This document shows, one piece after another, positions 5,910 to 13,985 of a stretch of DNA of 40,504 bases; within the stretch, counting starts at the first letter, position 1; each line of letters starts with the position of its first letter. This DNA comes from a virus, in the IMG/VR virus record IMGVR_UViG_3300049825_000292, positions 1 through 40,504 of that record. The stretch is one strand, 5' to 3'. Both the position numbers and the translations under genes were made by a program. Below the pieces are notes generated by a model. It made no database searches. It had not been told where the DNA came from and saw nothing but the letters and a program-made list of their open reading frames with translations.

Positions 5910-6251
5910 ATGTACGATGTTACCATATCAATGCAGAAGTTGCAAGCGGAGCTCGCCGAGTGCGACGCGGTATTGTCGCAGCCACTTCGGGCGATGTGGG
6001 TAGTTCAGTTAGTCCACGAGCTGGTAGGCGGCCGGAAGTGTTCCTGGGTGACAGGCTATCGCAGTCGCCACGCATCGCGGTTCGTGGCTGTGCTGCTCAG
6101 TGATGGCACCGTGAGTGTATGGGAGACCGAGCGCTACCAGCTCGATCGGCTCTTGGGGATTATCACGCCGGATACCACGCGCGCCGATGTGTGGCGCATG
6201 CGTCAGCAGGCAGCGTGGATACGGGCGAGTGAATTAGGATTAGTGATATAA
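5910..6251 (+). CDS. Hypothetical early protein, 113 residues
   Basis: Three in-frame ATGs occur at 5898, 5904 and 5910. The last is chosen because GAGGA (5900-5904) is 5 bp upstream of it. The protein has a coiled N-terminal helix, a central beta segment (RFVAVLLSDGTVSVWETERY) and a C-terminal helical region. Family not recognised. It lies in the early operon between a hairpin and another small gene. Confidence 0.65.
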   Translation: MYDVTISMQKLQAELAECDAVLSQPLRAMWVVQLVHELVGGRKCSWVTGYRSRHASRFVAVLLSDGTVSVWETERYQLDRLLGIITPDTTRADVWRMRQQAAWIRASELGLVI

Positions 6252-6263
6252 AGGGGGATGATC

Positions 6264-6620
6264 ATGGATCTTATTGATCTTGTTGGTCAACGCAACTTTG
6301 GCGGCATTGACTTTATTACGGATACCGGGGATGGTACTGCGGTTTGCTTCATGCTTGACGGTGTTACCTATGTGGTAACTGAAGACCCTGACGACGGATA
6401 CCGATCCATGCTAAAGGACATCCGCATTACTGATCAGTCAATAGTCAATCGGTTTGGGCCGATTGTGGTGAACGCGATCATGGGTGATGGCGTACTTCAG
6501 TTATTGGATGTTTCTACGCATCAAATAGTGTTTGAGGTTGGCACTGATTACACCGATGATTATTATCCATGCTTTGCCGCTCGTTTCCAGCCGCAGCATA
6601 TGACCTTAAATCAACAATAA
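6264..6620 (+). CDS. Hypothetical early acidic protein, 118 residues
   Basis: The ATG at 6264 is chosen over 6258 because GGGGG is 6 bp upstream of it but too close to the other. The product is acidic and beta-rich with many Asp residues (EDPDDGYRS, TDYTDDYYP). High acidity in a small early phage protein can mean DNA mimicry, but nothing here proves it. No known domain was recognised. Confidence 0.65.
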   Translation: MDLIDLVGQRNFGGIDFITDTGDGTAVCFMLDGVTYVVTEDPDDGYRSMLKDIRITDQSIVNRFGPIVVNAIMGDGVLQLLDVSTHQIVFEVGTDYTDDYYPCFAARFQPQHMTLNQQ

Positions 6621-6633
6621 CGCTGTCTCGCTT

Positions 6634-6650
6634 GGGCGGCGCAACCGCCC
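6634..6650 (+). other. Leader hairpin before the SSB-like gene
   Basis: GGGCGG and CCGCCC with a 5-nt loop form a small GC stem in the 80-bp gap upstream of the 6701 gene. No T-run follows. Confidence 0.45.
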
Positions 6651-6700
6651 GCCAGTGCTGCCGGATGTCCCGGATAGCCACAACGTAACAGGAGTACACC

Positions 6701-7534
6701 ATGACAGAGCACGACTATCTCCCCACTGAAACCGCGTATGAGGAGCAGACGACCGGCGGCGGCGATGGCCTCCCGCGTATGTACTGGATGAACGGCGAGC
6801 CGCGCGACAAGTCCCCTGGACGCTTCTGGATGGACGCAGAGCGCGCCGAAAGTGCAGGATTATCAATCCTACCCAAGCCATGGACGCTTGTCGAGCACAC
6901 CTTTAAGCGCGGCGAGACGGCGAATCTCTATGTCAGTCCAGCGCTGTATATTGCGCCGATCTCATGGCGGCAACAGAACTTCATCAAGAACGCGAGCGGC
7001 GGCGTGGAATCGTGGATAGAGGAGCGGAAGTTTGCCAAGCTCGCACCGAATGAAGGGATCGCTTTTGAGATGCTTTGCCTAGTGCAAGGCATTGAGCAGC
7101 CCATGGTATTGTCGCTGAAGTCCACCAAGGCAAGCATGGCATGGGCGGCCAATATTCTCCCAGAGTATAGCAAGCTGCGCACTGAGATCAAGAAGTCGCG
7201 TACCGGACAGGTAATACCGCCGTGGTGGTTCTGGCTGGCAATCCGCAGCGCCATTGGCGACAAGGACAAGAAGCCAATCTACGAGACAATCAACGGATCG
7301 GTGATTACCCCGCCGATCTGGGTTGCGCCGGATAACCTTCACGACCGCGAGACATGGAAGTCCATGTACGTTGGCACTGAGATTGCCGCCGCTGGTGAGG
7401 CCGCCTATGTCGAGATCGGCAAAGCATGGGCAGCCAAGAAGATCAGCGAGGGCTACAGCGCACAGCCGGACGCGCCAGCCGCCAATGGACGCAACGTGCC
7501 ACAGGCATACACTGAGGACGAAGCGCCGTTCTAG
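6701..7534 (+). CDS. Putative ssDNA-binding/recombination protein with SSB-type tail
   Basis: A 277-residue protein. The body has a conserved-looking segment with PISWRQQNFIKNASGG and a Trp-rich stretch (PPWWFWLAIRSAIGDKDKK). After a Pro/Ala/Gly linker the C-terminus ends TEDEAPF, which matches the acidic, Phe-terminated tip of bacterial and phage single-stranded DNA binding proteins, the site that recruits replication partners. CAGGAG lies 7 bp before the ATG. It is the last gene before a strong terminator and is followed by the replication gene. The SSB role is inferred from the tail and context; the OB fold is not obvious by eye. Confidence 0.65.
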   Translation: MTEHDYLPTETAYEEQTTGGGDGLPRMYWMNGEPRDKSPGRFWMDAERAESAGLSILPKPWTLVEHTFKRGETANLYVSPALYIAPISWRQQNFIKNASGGVESWIEERKFAKLAPNEGIAFEMLCLVQGIEQPMVLSLKSTKASMAWAANILPEYSKLRTEIKKSRTGQVIPPWWFWLAIRSAIGDKDKKPIYETINGSVITPPIWVAPDNLHDRETWKSMYVGTEIAAAGEAAYVEIGKAWAAKKISEGYSAQPDAPAANGRNVPQAYTEDEAPF

Positions 7535-7544
7535 GGGTGGTAGC

Positions 7545-7580
7545 AGAGCGCCGATCCAGTGGATCGGCGCTCTCTTTTTA
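7545..7580 (+). terminator. Strong Rho-independent terminator
   Basis: AGAGCGCCGATCCA (7545-7558) pairs with TGGATCGGCGCTCT (7560-7573), leaving a small loop after opening the tip, and is followed by CTTTTTA. It closes the first early operon. Confidence 0.93.
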
Positions 7581-7583
7581 GGC

Positions 7584-7613
7584 TTGACACTTATGTTATA
7601 GCTATGTTATACT
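7584..7613 (+). promoter_or_regulatory. Early rightward promoter 3 with direct repeats
   Basis: TTGACA (7584-7589), 18-bp spacer, TATACT (7608-7613). The spacer and -10 hold TATGTTATA twice, 11 bp apart (7593 and 7604), with a third GTTAT at 7614. These could be sites for the RHH protein encoded immediately downstream. Confidence 0.85.
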
Positions 7614-7641
7614 GTTATGGTATTCATATAGGAGAACTGCT

Positions 7642-7824
7642 ATGGATGATACCACCCAAAAGAAGGTGCTCGTTGCGTTTCAAGAGTGGCCCGACGTGCT
7701 TGCAGAGCTTGATGCACTGGCACTCGCAACCGGCGTTAGTCGGGGTGCGATGATTCGCATGCTGATCCGCGCCGCCATCAGGGAAGCTGCCGAGAAGATC
7801 ACCGCAACGCCGCAAACGAATTAG
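7642..7824 (+). CDS. Ribbon-helix-helix regulator
   Basis: A 60-residue protein with a short N-terminal strand (KKVLVAFQEW), then helix A (DVLAELDALALATG) and helix B (SRGAMIRMLIRAAIREAAEKI), the RHH (CopG/Arc) layout with the typical VSRG turn. AGGAG is 7 bp upstream of the ATG. The promoter just upstream contains tandem TATGTTATA repeats in phase with one helical turn, which suits cooperative RHH dimers, so autoregulation of the replication operon is likely. Confidence 0.8.
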   Translation: MDDTTQKKVLVAFQEWPDVLAELDALALATGVSRGAMIRMLIRAAIREAAEKITATPQTN

Positions 7825-7835
7825 GAGCGTATGGT

Positions 7836-10109
7836 ATGGATGACGCAACACGTCAGATCATTGATACGCTCCAACCGTATCGTAACATGAAACTCGGTGC
7901 GAACCGATACAACACGCCATGGCGGGTCAATGCTGATGGCCCCGCTGATGGCGGTACGCTTGTGGTTGAAACCGACCCAGCCTACGGGCTAGGGTTAAAG
8001 TGGTTTGATCACAAGGATGGCACTGCTGGCAATGGTTGGACGCTAGCAAAGCTGCTCGGCATTCAGATCGGCGGCAAGCCCGCAACGAAGGAATTACCCT
8101 ACCAAAGCCTAACGGACTATGCCCATACCCATGGCGTTGATGTGTCCGTGTTCCAGGATGCGGGATGGGTTGAAACCAAGCACAACGGTTATTTGTGTTT
8201 CAAGTTCCCAACAGCAACCGGATACCGCTACCGCTACGCAGACCCAGCCGCCGCAGGTGCAAAGTACAAAAGCGACGTAGGGTATACGCCGTGCTGGTAT
8301 GGACTAGAACGCGCCGTCAAACTTGCTGGGGATGGCCCGCTTATTATCTGCAATGGCGAGCCGTCAACGATCGCGGCACAATACCATAACGTTGCCGCAT
8401 GCTGTGTGACCGGCGGCGAAAAGAGTAGCTTTGCAACCGAGATCATGGCGCAATTGCAGAGCGTGTGGAGCGGCCCGGTATTGATCGCCTATGATTGCGA
8501 CGTTACCGGCAGACGTGCAAGCAAGGCGCTTGCGGGGAAGCTGCGAAGCGCCGGAATACACGCACAGGCCATCGATCTACGAGGGTCTGACGGTTACGAT
8601 GTTGCCGACTTCTGTCGTCTGCATAACGGCAGCAGCGCCAGCGCGATCTTGTCTCTCCCGGCGCTTATGGAGCAAGAGTATACCACAGGTGAGATTGTGG
8701 TATCAAAGCAGCTCCCGCTAGCCAAGGACGTTACTCCACTCCCTGAGACTATCAGTGCCGCCGCACTATCGATTAAGGTGTTTGATCCGCTCCATTGGAC
8801 GGTTGATGGGCTGATGCCAGAGGGCGCGTGCCTCCTGGCAGCCAAGCCAAAAGCCAAGAAATCATGGCTAGCACTCGCAACCGCGATAGCCGTCGCAATG
8901 GCTGGTAAGGCGCTCGGCCATTACGATGTAGCACCAGGCGATGTGCTGTATCTTGATCTTGAGAGTAACCAGCGCCGCATGCAATCCCGTCTCAAGAGCA
9001 TGATCATTAATAAGGCATGGCCGGATAACCTGCACTTTGCGACCAAGTGGGGCCGGGGGGATTCGTGCCTCACGATGATACAGCAATGGGTAGAGCAAAA
9101 CCCGACCACCCGCCTAATTGTAATTGACATCCTGGCTCGTGTTAGGCCAATGCGGGATCCGAAGGCCGATCCGTATGAGCAAGATTACACATTTCTGCAA
9201 GCAATCAACGAGTTAGCCGAAACCCTACGGATCACTATTTTGATCATCCATCACACCCGAAAAAGCAAATCGGCTGATGATATTTTTGAGGATGTGTCAG
9301 GCACTCAGGCCATCACCGGCGCTGTTGCGACCATATGGATGCTCACCCGCAATCAGGACAACCCTGACGAACAGCTATTGCATTTGCGCGGGCGTGATTT
9401 GATCGATGAAGAACCATTGGCGATCAAGTGGGATGCGTATACCTGCCAACATATCATGGTGGCCAGTGGTGCAGAAGCATCGAGCACCGCTGAACGCCGA
9501 AAGATACTTGATGCTATGGACGACGAATCAGAGTACCAGGTGAAAGAACTCGCATCTCTTTGTGGCAAGTCCATGAAGGCCATTGACAATCTGTTGCGCA
9601 GGCTGCTCGACGACAACGCCATTCAGCGAACCGGGCGCGGGCGCTATGCCAAAATACCAAAACTACACGATCCGCGTGGATTGCGTGGATTGCGTGGATT
9701 TGATGGAGAGAGTGGATTACGTGGATTAGATCAGGGAGAAATCCACACGGATCAGGGAGAAATCCACGGCAAATCCACAAATCCACACAAATCCACAGAG
9801 GGGGATGTGGATATTTTTTCCGCATCAGGAAGCGCTAAACCGACCCTAAAAAGTGAAATCCACGAAATCCACGCAGATTCACTAAAAGGACGTTTTCGCG
9901 TGGTTTCGCTCGAATCGGTGCCCACTGAGGACATTACCGATAGCATGCCTGCGGATTGGAAGTCTGGAGACGACTGCATTGTGATTGTGCATGACCCGTC
10001 ATCAGTGAAGCGCCCATGGATCGTTGTGGTAGAGGAAACGGGGCGGCGGTTGACTGCTGGCAAAACAATCGAAGAAGCACAGCGACTTGCCGTGCCCTAC
10101 GCCGCATAA
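7836..10109 (+). CDS. Primase-helicase: TOPRIM plus RepA/RecA-like ATPase
   Basis: A 757-residue replication protein. Residues about 165-262 look like a TOPRIM domain (ICNGEPS with E175, and IAYDCDVTG with D220/D222). Residues about 325-530 form a RepA-type hexameric helicase core: P-loop-like AAKPKAKKS (335-343), LDLES, RLIVIDILA (Walker B, 427-431) and IHHTRKSK. Residues about 553-607 form a winged helix. Residues about 611-683 are a low-complexity linker encoded by the iteron cluster, and a small C-terminal domain follows. The N-terminal part (1-160) carries no obvious primase zinc motif. Primase-helicase activity is inferred from the domain pair. It is the main replication gene. Confidence 0.88.
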   Translation: MDDATRQIIDTLQPYRNMKLGANRYNTPWRVNADGPADGGTLVVETDPAYGLGLKWFDHKDGTAGNGWTLAKLLGIQIGGKPATKELPYQSLTDYAHTHGVDVSVFQDAGWVETKHNGYLCFKFPTATGYRYRYADPAAAGAKYKSDVGYTPCWYGLERAVKLAGDGPLIICNGEPSTIAAQYHNVAACCVTGGEKSSFATEIMAQLQSVWSGPVLIAYDCDVTGRRASKALAGKLRSAGIHAQAIDLRGSDGYDVADFCRLHNGSSASAILSLPALMEQEYTTGEIVVSKQLPLAKDVTPLPETISAAALSIKVFDPLHWTVDGLMPEGACLLAAKPKAKKSWLALATAIAVAMAGKALGHYDVAPGDVLYLDLESNQRRMQSRLKSMIINKAWPDNLHFATKWGRGDSCLTMIQQWVEQNPTTRLIVIDILARVRPMRDPKADPYEQDYTFLQAINELAETLRITILIIHHTRKSKSADDIFEDVSGTQAITGAVATIWMLTRNQDNPDEQLLHLRGRDLIDEEPLAIKWDAYTCQHIMVASGAEASSTAERRKILDAMDDESEYQVKELASLCGKSMKAIDNLLRRLLDDNAIQRTGRGRYAKIPKLHDPRGLRGLRGFDGESGLRGLDQGEIHTDQGEIHGKSTNPHKSTEGDVDIFSASGSAKPTLKSEIHEIHADSLKGRFRVVSLESVPTEDITDSMPADWKSGDDCIVIVHDPSSVKRPWIVVVEETGRRLTAGKTIEEAQRLAVPYAA
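9676..9872. repeat. Iteron cluster, candidate replication origin inside the helicase gene
   Basis: GTGGATT occurs at 9676, 9685, 9694, 9712 and 9721, mostly 9 bp apart. Its complement AATCCAC occurs at 9740, 9761, 9772, 9780, 9790, 9857 and 9866. An 18-bp unit (GATCAGGGAGAAATCCAC) is repeated at 9729 and 9750. The right-hand part is AT-richer (9811-9817 ATATTTT). Clustered short repeats inside a replication gene recall the lambda origin within gene O. Confidence 0.75.
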
Positions 10110-10118
10110 GGAGTTGCC

Positions 10119-11120
10119 ATGCCATTTACCGCGTACATTGATCAGGCACTTGTAACCATTCGCGACTATCGCGGCGAGTGGAAGGGCCGTCTCACGTGTC
10201 CTGAATGCGGCGATAAAATGCACCATGTATCGTTAACGCTTGATCCGTTTCGTGTTGCATTCTATCGGCACAACCCATCAGGAACCCCCGGCGCGCGGTC
10301 GTGCTCGTTTGCTGATGAAACACCAGAGCACCGGCAGGCAAAGCAAACGCTATTAGCTGAAGGAATGCGCTTCTTTCAGCGCGGCGCGGGTGAGCTTGAG
10401 TACAGTTTTGAGGTCAACGGTCGCAAGCGGCGCGCTGATGTGTATCTACCCCAGCAAGATCGTCAATACCCCGTTGCACTCGAAGCGCAGTATAGCCCGA
10501 TTGATTTTGCTGGCGAGGATGGCCGTAGTATTGAGGAGCGCACGAGGGACTATCACGCGGCTGGAATGTATATTATCTGGTGTATTCCGCCGAAACGTGG
10601 AAGCGATAAACTAAAGGAAGCACTCAAGCGTGTCTACGGGTGTTACGGCGAATTGAGCAGCGACGGCGAAACGGTGCAATTCATCGGCACAAACGCGCTA
10701 TTCCTGAACCAACACCCGATGCGCTGGATGCAGAGCCGTAGGGAGTATATTGAGAAGCGCGAGACGACCCGCCGAAACGAAGCGGAGCGGATTGATCGCG
10801 AGCGAGCGGCGGCAATAGCTGCACGAAACGCACGAGAACAAGCGGAAGTAGAAGAACATACACAATGGATGCGAAAGCAGCAGCCAACCACAGAGGATCG
10901 GGAGTACATCGATCGCGGCGGCAAACTGCCAGTGAACATCTATAGGAAGCCCGATCCTATGCCCGTTCTGCGCAAAGCAGCAGATCACCTGGTCTATGTT
11001 CCCCAAACCGATACCGGCAGACTTCGCGATAAACTGATGGCATTCCTTGGCTGGCCGCGTGAAACCTATACGATGGATGAACTCAAGGCATATGCACGAG
11101 AGCGAGGATACGATGACTGA
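10119..11120 (+). CDS. CoiA-like nuclease
   Basis: A 333-residue protein resembling the competence CoiA family. An N-terminal CPEC zinc-knuckle pair (27-30) with CSF at 62 precedes the TPEHRQAK helix (H71, K75). The PD-(D/E)XK-like core follows: YSFEVNGRKRRADVYLP with D107 and VALEAQ with E122/Q124. A C-terminal Arg/Glu-rich helical region (about 205-250) may bind DNA or partners. In phages, CoiA-like proteins lie with replication and recombination genes, as here, immediately after the primase-helicase. Nuclease activity is inferred. Confidence 0.75.
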   Translation: MPFTAYIDQALVTIRDYRGEWKGRLTCPECGDKMHHVSLTLDPFRVAFYRHNPSGTPGARSCSFADETPEHRQAKQTLLAEGMRFFQRGAGELEYSFEVNGRKRRADVYLPQQDRQYPVALEAQYSPIDFAGEDGRSIEERTRDYHAAGMYIIWCIPPKRGSDKLKEALKRVYGCYGELSSDGETVQFIGTNALFLNQHPMRWMQSRREYIEKRETTRRNEAERIDRERAAAIAARNAREQAEVEEHTQWMRKQQPTTEDREYIDRGGKLPVNIYRKPDPMPVLRKAADHLVYVPQTDTGRLRDKLMAFLGWPRETYTMDELKAYARERGYDD

Positions 11121-11601
11121 CACTGAACTCTTTCCCGACGTAATCACCCAGACGCCGCTATTCGACAAGCCCGCGTTGATCGTCTGCCTGGTCTGCGGGC
11201 GCGGTGGGTGGGCGGATATGAGCCGCCCGCTGATCTGCGATAGGTGCGGCGCTGATGTGCCTGCGGCGCAAGCGCTTGTCGATTACAAGCTGGTCAACGC
11301 CGAAAAGAACCACGAAGCGGCATGGGATAAATGGGCCGCTGCGCTTGATGGGACGGACGCAGCGACACGCAAGCACTACGATCTGTATGATGACGTGCGT
11401 ATAGAGCGTGATGTCGCTCATGCCGTCCCAACTGATCCGGCAAACGTGGCAAAGGCGAATAATGCCGAGCGCCTGGCGCTGGCTGGCGACACCAAGCCGG
11501 TATTTGATCTCATTCGGCTGTGGCTGGACTATCAAGGAAAACAAGAAGCCTGGCAGATGGTACGCGAATGGGCAAAGCAATGTGATGAGGTGCTACGATG
11601 A
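11113..11601 (+). CDS. Zinc-ribbon protein, 162 residues
   Basis: Starts ATG at 11113 inside the end of the previous gene. The product has a CLVCGRGGWADMSRPLICDR zinc ribbon (CxxC...CxxC) near residues 21-44, then a helical region with no known motif. It could be an adaptor or transcription-related factor. The larger in-frame ORF starting at 11047 is rejected. Function unknown. Confidence 0.65.
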   Translation: MTDTELFPDVITQTPLFDKPALIVCLVCGRGGWADMSRPLICDRCGADVPAAQALVDYKLVNAEKNHEAAWDKWAAALDGTDAATRKHYDLYDDVRIERDVAHAVPTDPANVAKANNAERLALAGDTKPVFDLIRLWLDYQGKQEAWQMVREWAKQCDEVLR

Positions 11602-11816
11602 ACTTCCAATCAATCCTCGACAAGATCGCCGCCCTCGTTGATCATCCGCCGCTGGTGCTGAAGTGCTGCCCGTTCTGCGGGCGGAGCGCGGTCGTCAGCA
11701 AGTTTGTTGCCCACTGGATCGTAGAATGCGCGGCGTTCAGTGAGTGCGGCTGTCACGGCCCGATCCGTGATACGGCGGTTGACGCGGCGGCGGCGTGGAA
11801 TGCGAGGGCAGAATGA
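11598..11816 (+). CDS. Lar-like restriction-alleviation zinc-ribbon protein
   Basis: A 72-residue protein with the Lar-family pattern: CCPFCG near residue 24, a second Cys group (VECAAFSECGCHGP) and a C-terminal AAAAWNAR motif. Lar-type proteins of Rac prophage and other phages alleviate type I restriction, partly by stimulating host methylation. The gene is directly followed by a DNA methyltransferase, which fits an anti-restriction pair. ATGA overlaps link it to both neighbours. Confidence 0.7.
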   Translation: MNFQSILDKIAALVDHPPLVLKCCPFCGRSAVVSKFVAHWIVECAAFSECGCHGPIRDTAVDAAAAWNARAE

Positions 11817-12433
11817 AACCCTATTACGAACACGCAGGCATCACCATATTCCACGGCGATTGCCTTGACGTGCTGCCGACGTTGGCAAAAGAGGATTGCG
11901 TACTTGTTACCGATCCACCATATGGCATTGAAGCAGCAAAGCGCGGCGCGCATAGCTCAATACGAGATAACGATCTGTGGCCTAACAATATTTGGGATAA
12001 CAATCGACAACCAACAGCGGTAGCACTGGCATTGAGCATATGTCGCGAGGGTGCGGTATGGGGCGGAAACTTCTACACGGACGTTTTACCGGTTTCGTCG
12101 GGTTGGATTGCTTGGGTAAAGCCAGAAGCAGAAACGGGTTTCACGCTTGCAGACATGGAATTGTGCTGGACAAGCCAACCGATAGCAGCCCGCATCAAAC
12201 GCTACGCGCGGCGTGATGGCAATCTGCACCCAACACAGAAGCCGGTAGCGATTATGAAATGGACAATAACGTTTCTGAATGAGGGAGTCATTCTTGATCC
12301 ATTTATAGGCAGTGGTAGTACCCTCGTAGCAGCAAAGCAACTTGGACGGAAGGCTATCGGCATAGAACTGGATGAGCGCTATTGCGAGATCGCCGCCAAT
12401 CGTCTCCAACAAGAAGTGATGGAGCTTCTATGA
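11813..12433 (+). CDS. DNA methyltransferase (N6-adenine/N4-cytosine type)
   Basis: A 206-residue orphan modification enzyme. Motif IV is DPPYG at residues 34-38, and the SAM-binding motif I is DPFIGSGST (162-170) near the C-terminus, the order of the beta class. It is short but contains both key motifs, and HPTQKP (139-144) matches the family. No endonuclease partner is adjacent, so it probably protects phage DNA or marks it. The start at 11813 overlaps the previous stop; a longer ORF to 11795 is rejected. Target base and sequence cannot be told. Confidence 0.88.
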   Translation: MKPYYEHAGITIFHGDCLDVLPTLAKEDCVLVTDPPYGIEAAKRGAHSSIRDNDLWPNNIWDNNRQPTAVALALSICREGAVWGGNFYTDVLPVSSGWIAWVKPEAETGFTLADMELCWTSQPIAARIKRYARRDGNLHPTQKPVAIMKWTITFLNEGVILDPFIGSGSTLVAAKQLGRKAIGIELDERYCEIAANRLQQEVMELL

Positions 12434-12735
12434 TCCAGCTATCGATCTTCGACGAGCCAGAAGCCGCCACGCCGCGCTGCCGGGACTGTGGCGAGCCGCT
12501 AAACACCTATCGCGGTACTGAGCTGCCGCTGAATGGATTGTGCGCTACGTGCCTGCGGATGCGGCCCAGGCGCGCCGATGGCTCGTACTTGACCGCGCGC
12601 ATTTACCCGCACGATTGGCGGGATGACCCGGTATGGCAAGGCGGCAAATCGTACCCGCTCTACTACCAGGACAGCGACGGCGTGGTGTGGCAGAAGAAAC
12701 ACGATGTGAGTGGGGAGTATCAGCGATGGGCATAG
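12430..12735 (+). CDS. Zinc-ribbon protein, 101 residues
   Basis: Starts ATG at 12430, overlapping the methyltransferase stop. It has CRDCGEPL and CATCLRMRP pairs (CxxC...CxxC) at residues about 15-41, a small zinc-ribbon, then a Tyr/Trp-rich tail. Function unknown. It is one of several phage zinc-ribbon miniproteins in this string. Confidence 0.65.
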   Translation: MIQLSIFDEPEAATPRCRDCGEPLNTYRGTELPLNGLCATCLRMRPRRADGSYLTARIYPHDWRDDPVWQGGKSYPLYYQDSDGVVWQKKHDVSGEYQRWA

Positions 12736-12950
12736 CAAAAGAGTACAAGGTTGCGCCGCGTTGGAAGCGCTACATCGACTGCTCCAAACTCGTAAACGCA
12801 CGCGGGGAAGTAATAGCGGAGATTAGTTGGCAAGGCGAATGGGAAGTCAAAACCCGCAACCGCAGCGGCGGCTGGCTCTACGCCTACGCCGCAAGCCTAG
12901 CCGCTGCCAAGCGCAAGGCGGCGAAGATGATTAGGGAGGAGGCGAAGTGA
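12726..12950 (+). CDS. Small basic protein, 74 residues
   Basis: Starts ATG at 12726 (MGIAKEYKVAPRWKRYID) and ends in an Ala/Lys helix. A central WQGEWEVKTRNRSGGWLYAY block is beta-like. The basic charge suggests nucleic-acid contact, but no known family was recognised. Confidence 0.6.
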   Translation: MGIAKEYKVAPRWKRYIDCSKLVNARGEVIAEISWQGEWEVKTRNRSGGWLYAYAASLAAAKRKAAKMIREEAK

Positions 12951-13393
12951 ACGAGATGACGCTCGAAGAATACAACGCGCGCTACAAACCACGGAAGGCG
13001 TCGTACCGCAGCAGCGAGGCCGATGAGCATATCGCGTTGATCAAATGGATTGACGTGATGACCGGACGCGATGACCGCCTGCGCTGGCGGTTTCACCCCG
13101 CCAACGGCGAATTGCGCGACATCAAGACCGCAGTCAAGCTCAAGCGAATGGGCGTCAATCCAGGGGTTCCTGATCTGTTGTTGCCCATCCATACACGCAC
13201 CTACGCCGGGCTGGCAATTGAACTCAAGGCCGGGAATAATGTTGCCAGTGACGATCAAGCTGCGTGGCTGCTGCACCTGCGCAGTGAGAACTGGTACGCG
13301 CAAGTATGCGTTGGCTGGCTGGCAGCAGCTCGATTGATCGTGTGGTATCTCGATATGCAAATTGACGCTGATGAATGGAGGCAACTGCAATGA
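12947..13393 (+). CDS. VRR-NUC endonuclease
   Basis: A 148-residue protein matching the phage VRR-NUC (PD-(D/E)XK) family: E25 in SSEADEHIALIKW, HPANGE (50-55), KRMGVNPGVPDLLLP with D76, AIELKAG with E92 and K94, Q104, and a C-terminal VCVGW. Such enzymes resolve or cut branched DNA and usually lie in phage replication regions. The start is GTG at 12947 overlapping the previous TGA; ATG at 12956 is an alternative. Confidence 0.88.
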   Translation: MNEMTLEEYNARYKPRKASYRSSEADEHIALIKWIDVMTGRDDRLRWRFHPANGELRDIKTAVKLKRMGVNPGVPDLLLPIHTRTYAGLAIELKAGNNVASDDQAAWLLHLRSENWYAQVCVGWLAAARLIVWYLDMQIDADEWRQLQ

Positions 13394-13773
13394 CCTATCG
13401 TCGCCATTACCCCAAGTCGCAACGATTCTGCGCGCGCTGTGTCGTCAACAGCACCCGCGCATGTAGCAAGCTCTGTGTAGCCTGCCGTGCGTTAGGATGG
13501 CGCTGGTGCAGTCCAGGGCAGCACGTCGTGAACGGCGCAATGAACAACAAACACCGCTGTAAAATCTGCCACGCGACTATGTACCGTGAGCGCTATCGAG
13601 CGGCGCAACCGCAGCCGCCAGCGGGGTACATTCGCCTCAGTGATGCAGCGCGGGCGCTTGGCTTCTCGCGATCGGCATTGACCTATCAAATCAGGGCGGG
13701 AATATTCCCGTATCCCACATGGCGCGCCAAGGCGATCCCACGCAGCCCGTGGTATGTGGAGGTGAACAGATGA
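13390..13773 (+). CDS. Zinc-ribbon plus HTH protein
   Basis: A 127-residue protein. The N-terminal half has four or more Cys pairs (CARC, CVAC, CKICHAT) as in a zinc-binding domain. The C-terminal half contains an HTH of the MerR/excisionase kind (YIRLSDAARALGFSRSALTYQ) followed by a basic end. It may be a sequence-specific DNA-binding regulator or a nuclease accessory. ATGA couplings on both sides place it in the same operon as VRR-NUC. Confidence 0.7.
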   Translation: MTYRRHYPKSQRFCARCVVNSTRACSKLCVACRALGWRWCSPGQHVVNGAMNNKHRCKICHATMYRERYRAAQPQPPAGYIRLSDAARALGFSRSALTYQIRAGIFPYPTWRAKAIPRSPWYVEVNR

Positions 13774-13985
13774 CTACATGTACGAGTTGTGGTGTGACAC
13801 TAACGCCAATCGAAACCCACGGCGATTACGATTGGCCGATGTGTTGGACGTGCGATCTTGCATGGCAGAACGACCCATGGAACATTGAAATATTTGTTCA
13901 CGAAACAACGCCCGATGGCGTTATCCATCTCAAGCAAGGCCGCGATTTTAAATTGTTTTTTGATAGTAAGGAGGATGCGCTATGA
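13770..13985 (+). CDS. Zinc-ribbon miniprotein, 71 residues
   Basis: ATG at 13770 overlaps the previous stop. The N-terminal half has CTSCG and CWTCDL pairs (a CxxC...CxxC ribbon), then a beta-hairpin-like C-terminal half. Function unknown; another member of the zinc-ribbon group. Confidence 0.6.
   Translation: MTTCTSCGVTLTPIETHGDYDWPMCWTCDLAWQNDPWNIEIFVHETTPDGVIHLKQGRDFKLFFDSKEDAL

Noticed and set aside
7545-7580. Possible attachment site from the 14-bp inverted repeat
   Set aside because: Stem followed by a T-run is better explained as a terminator, and no integrase gene is present.
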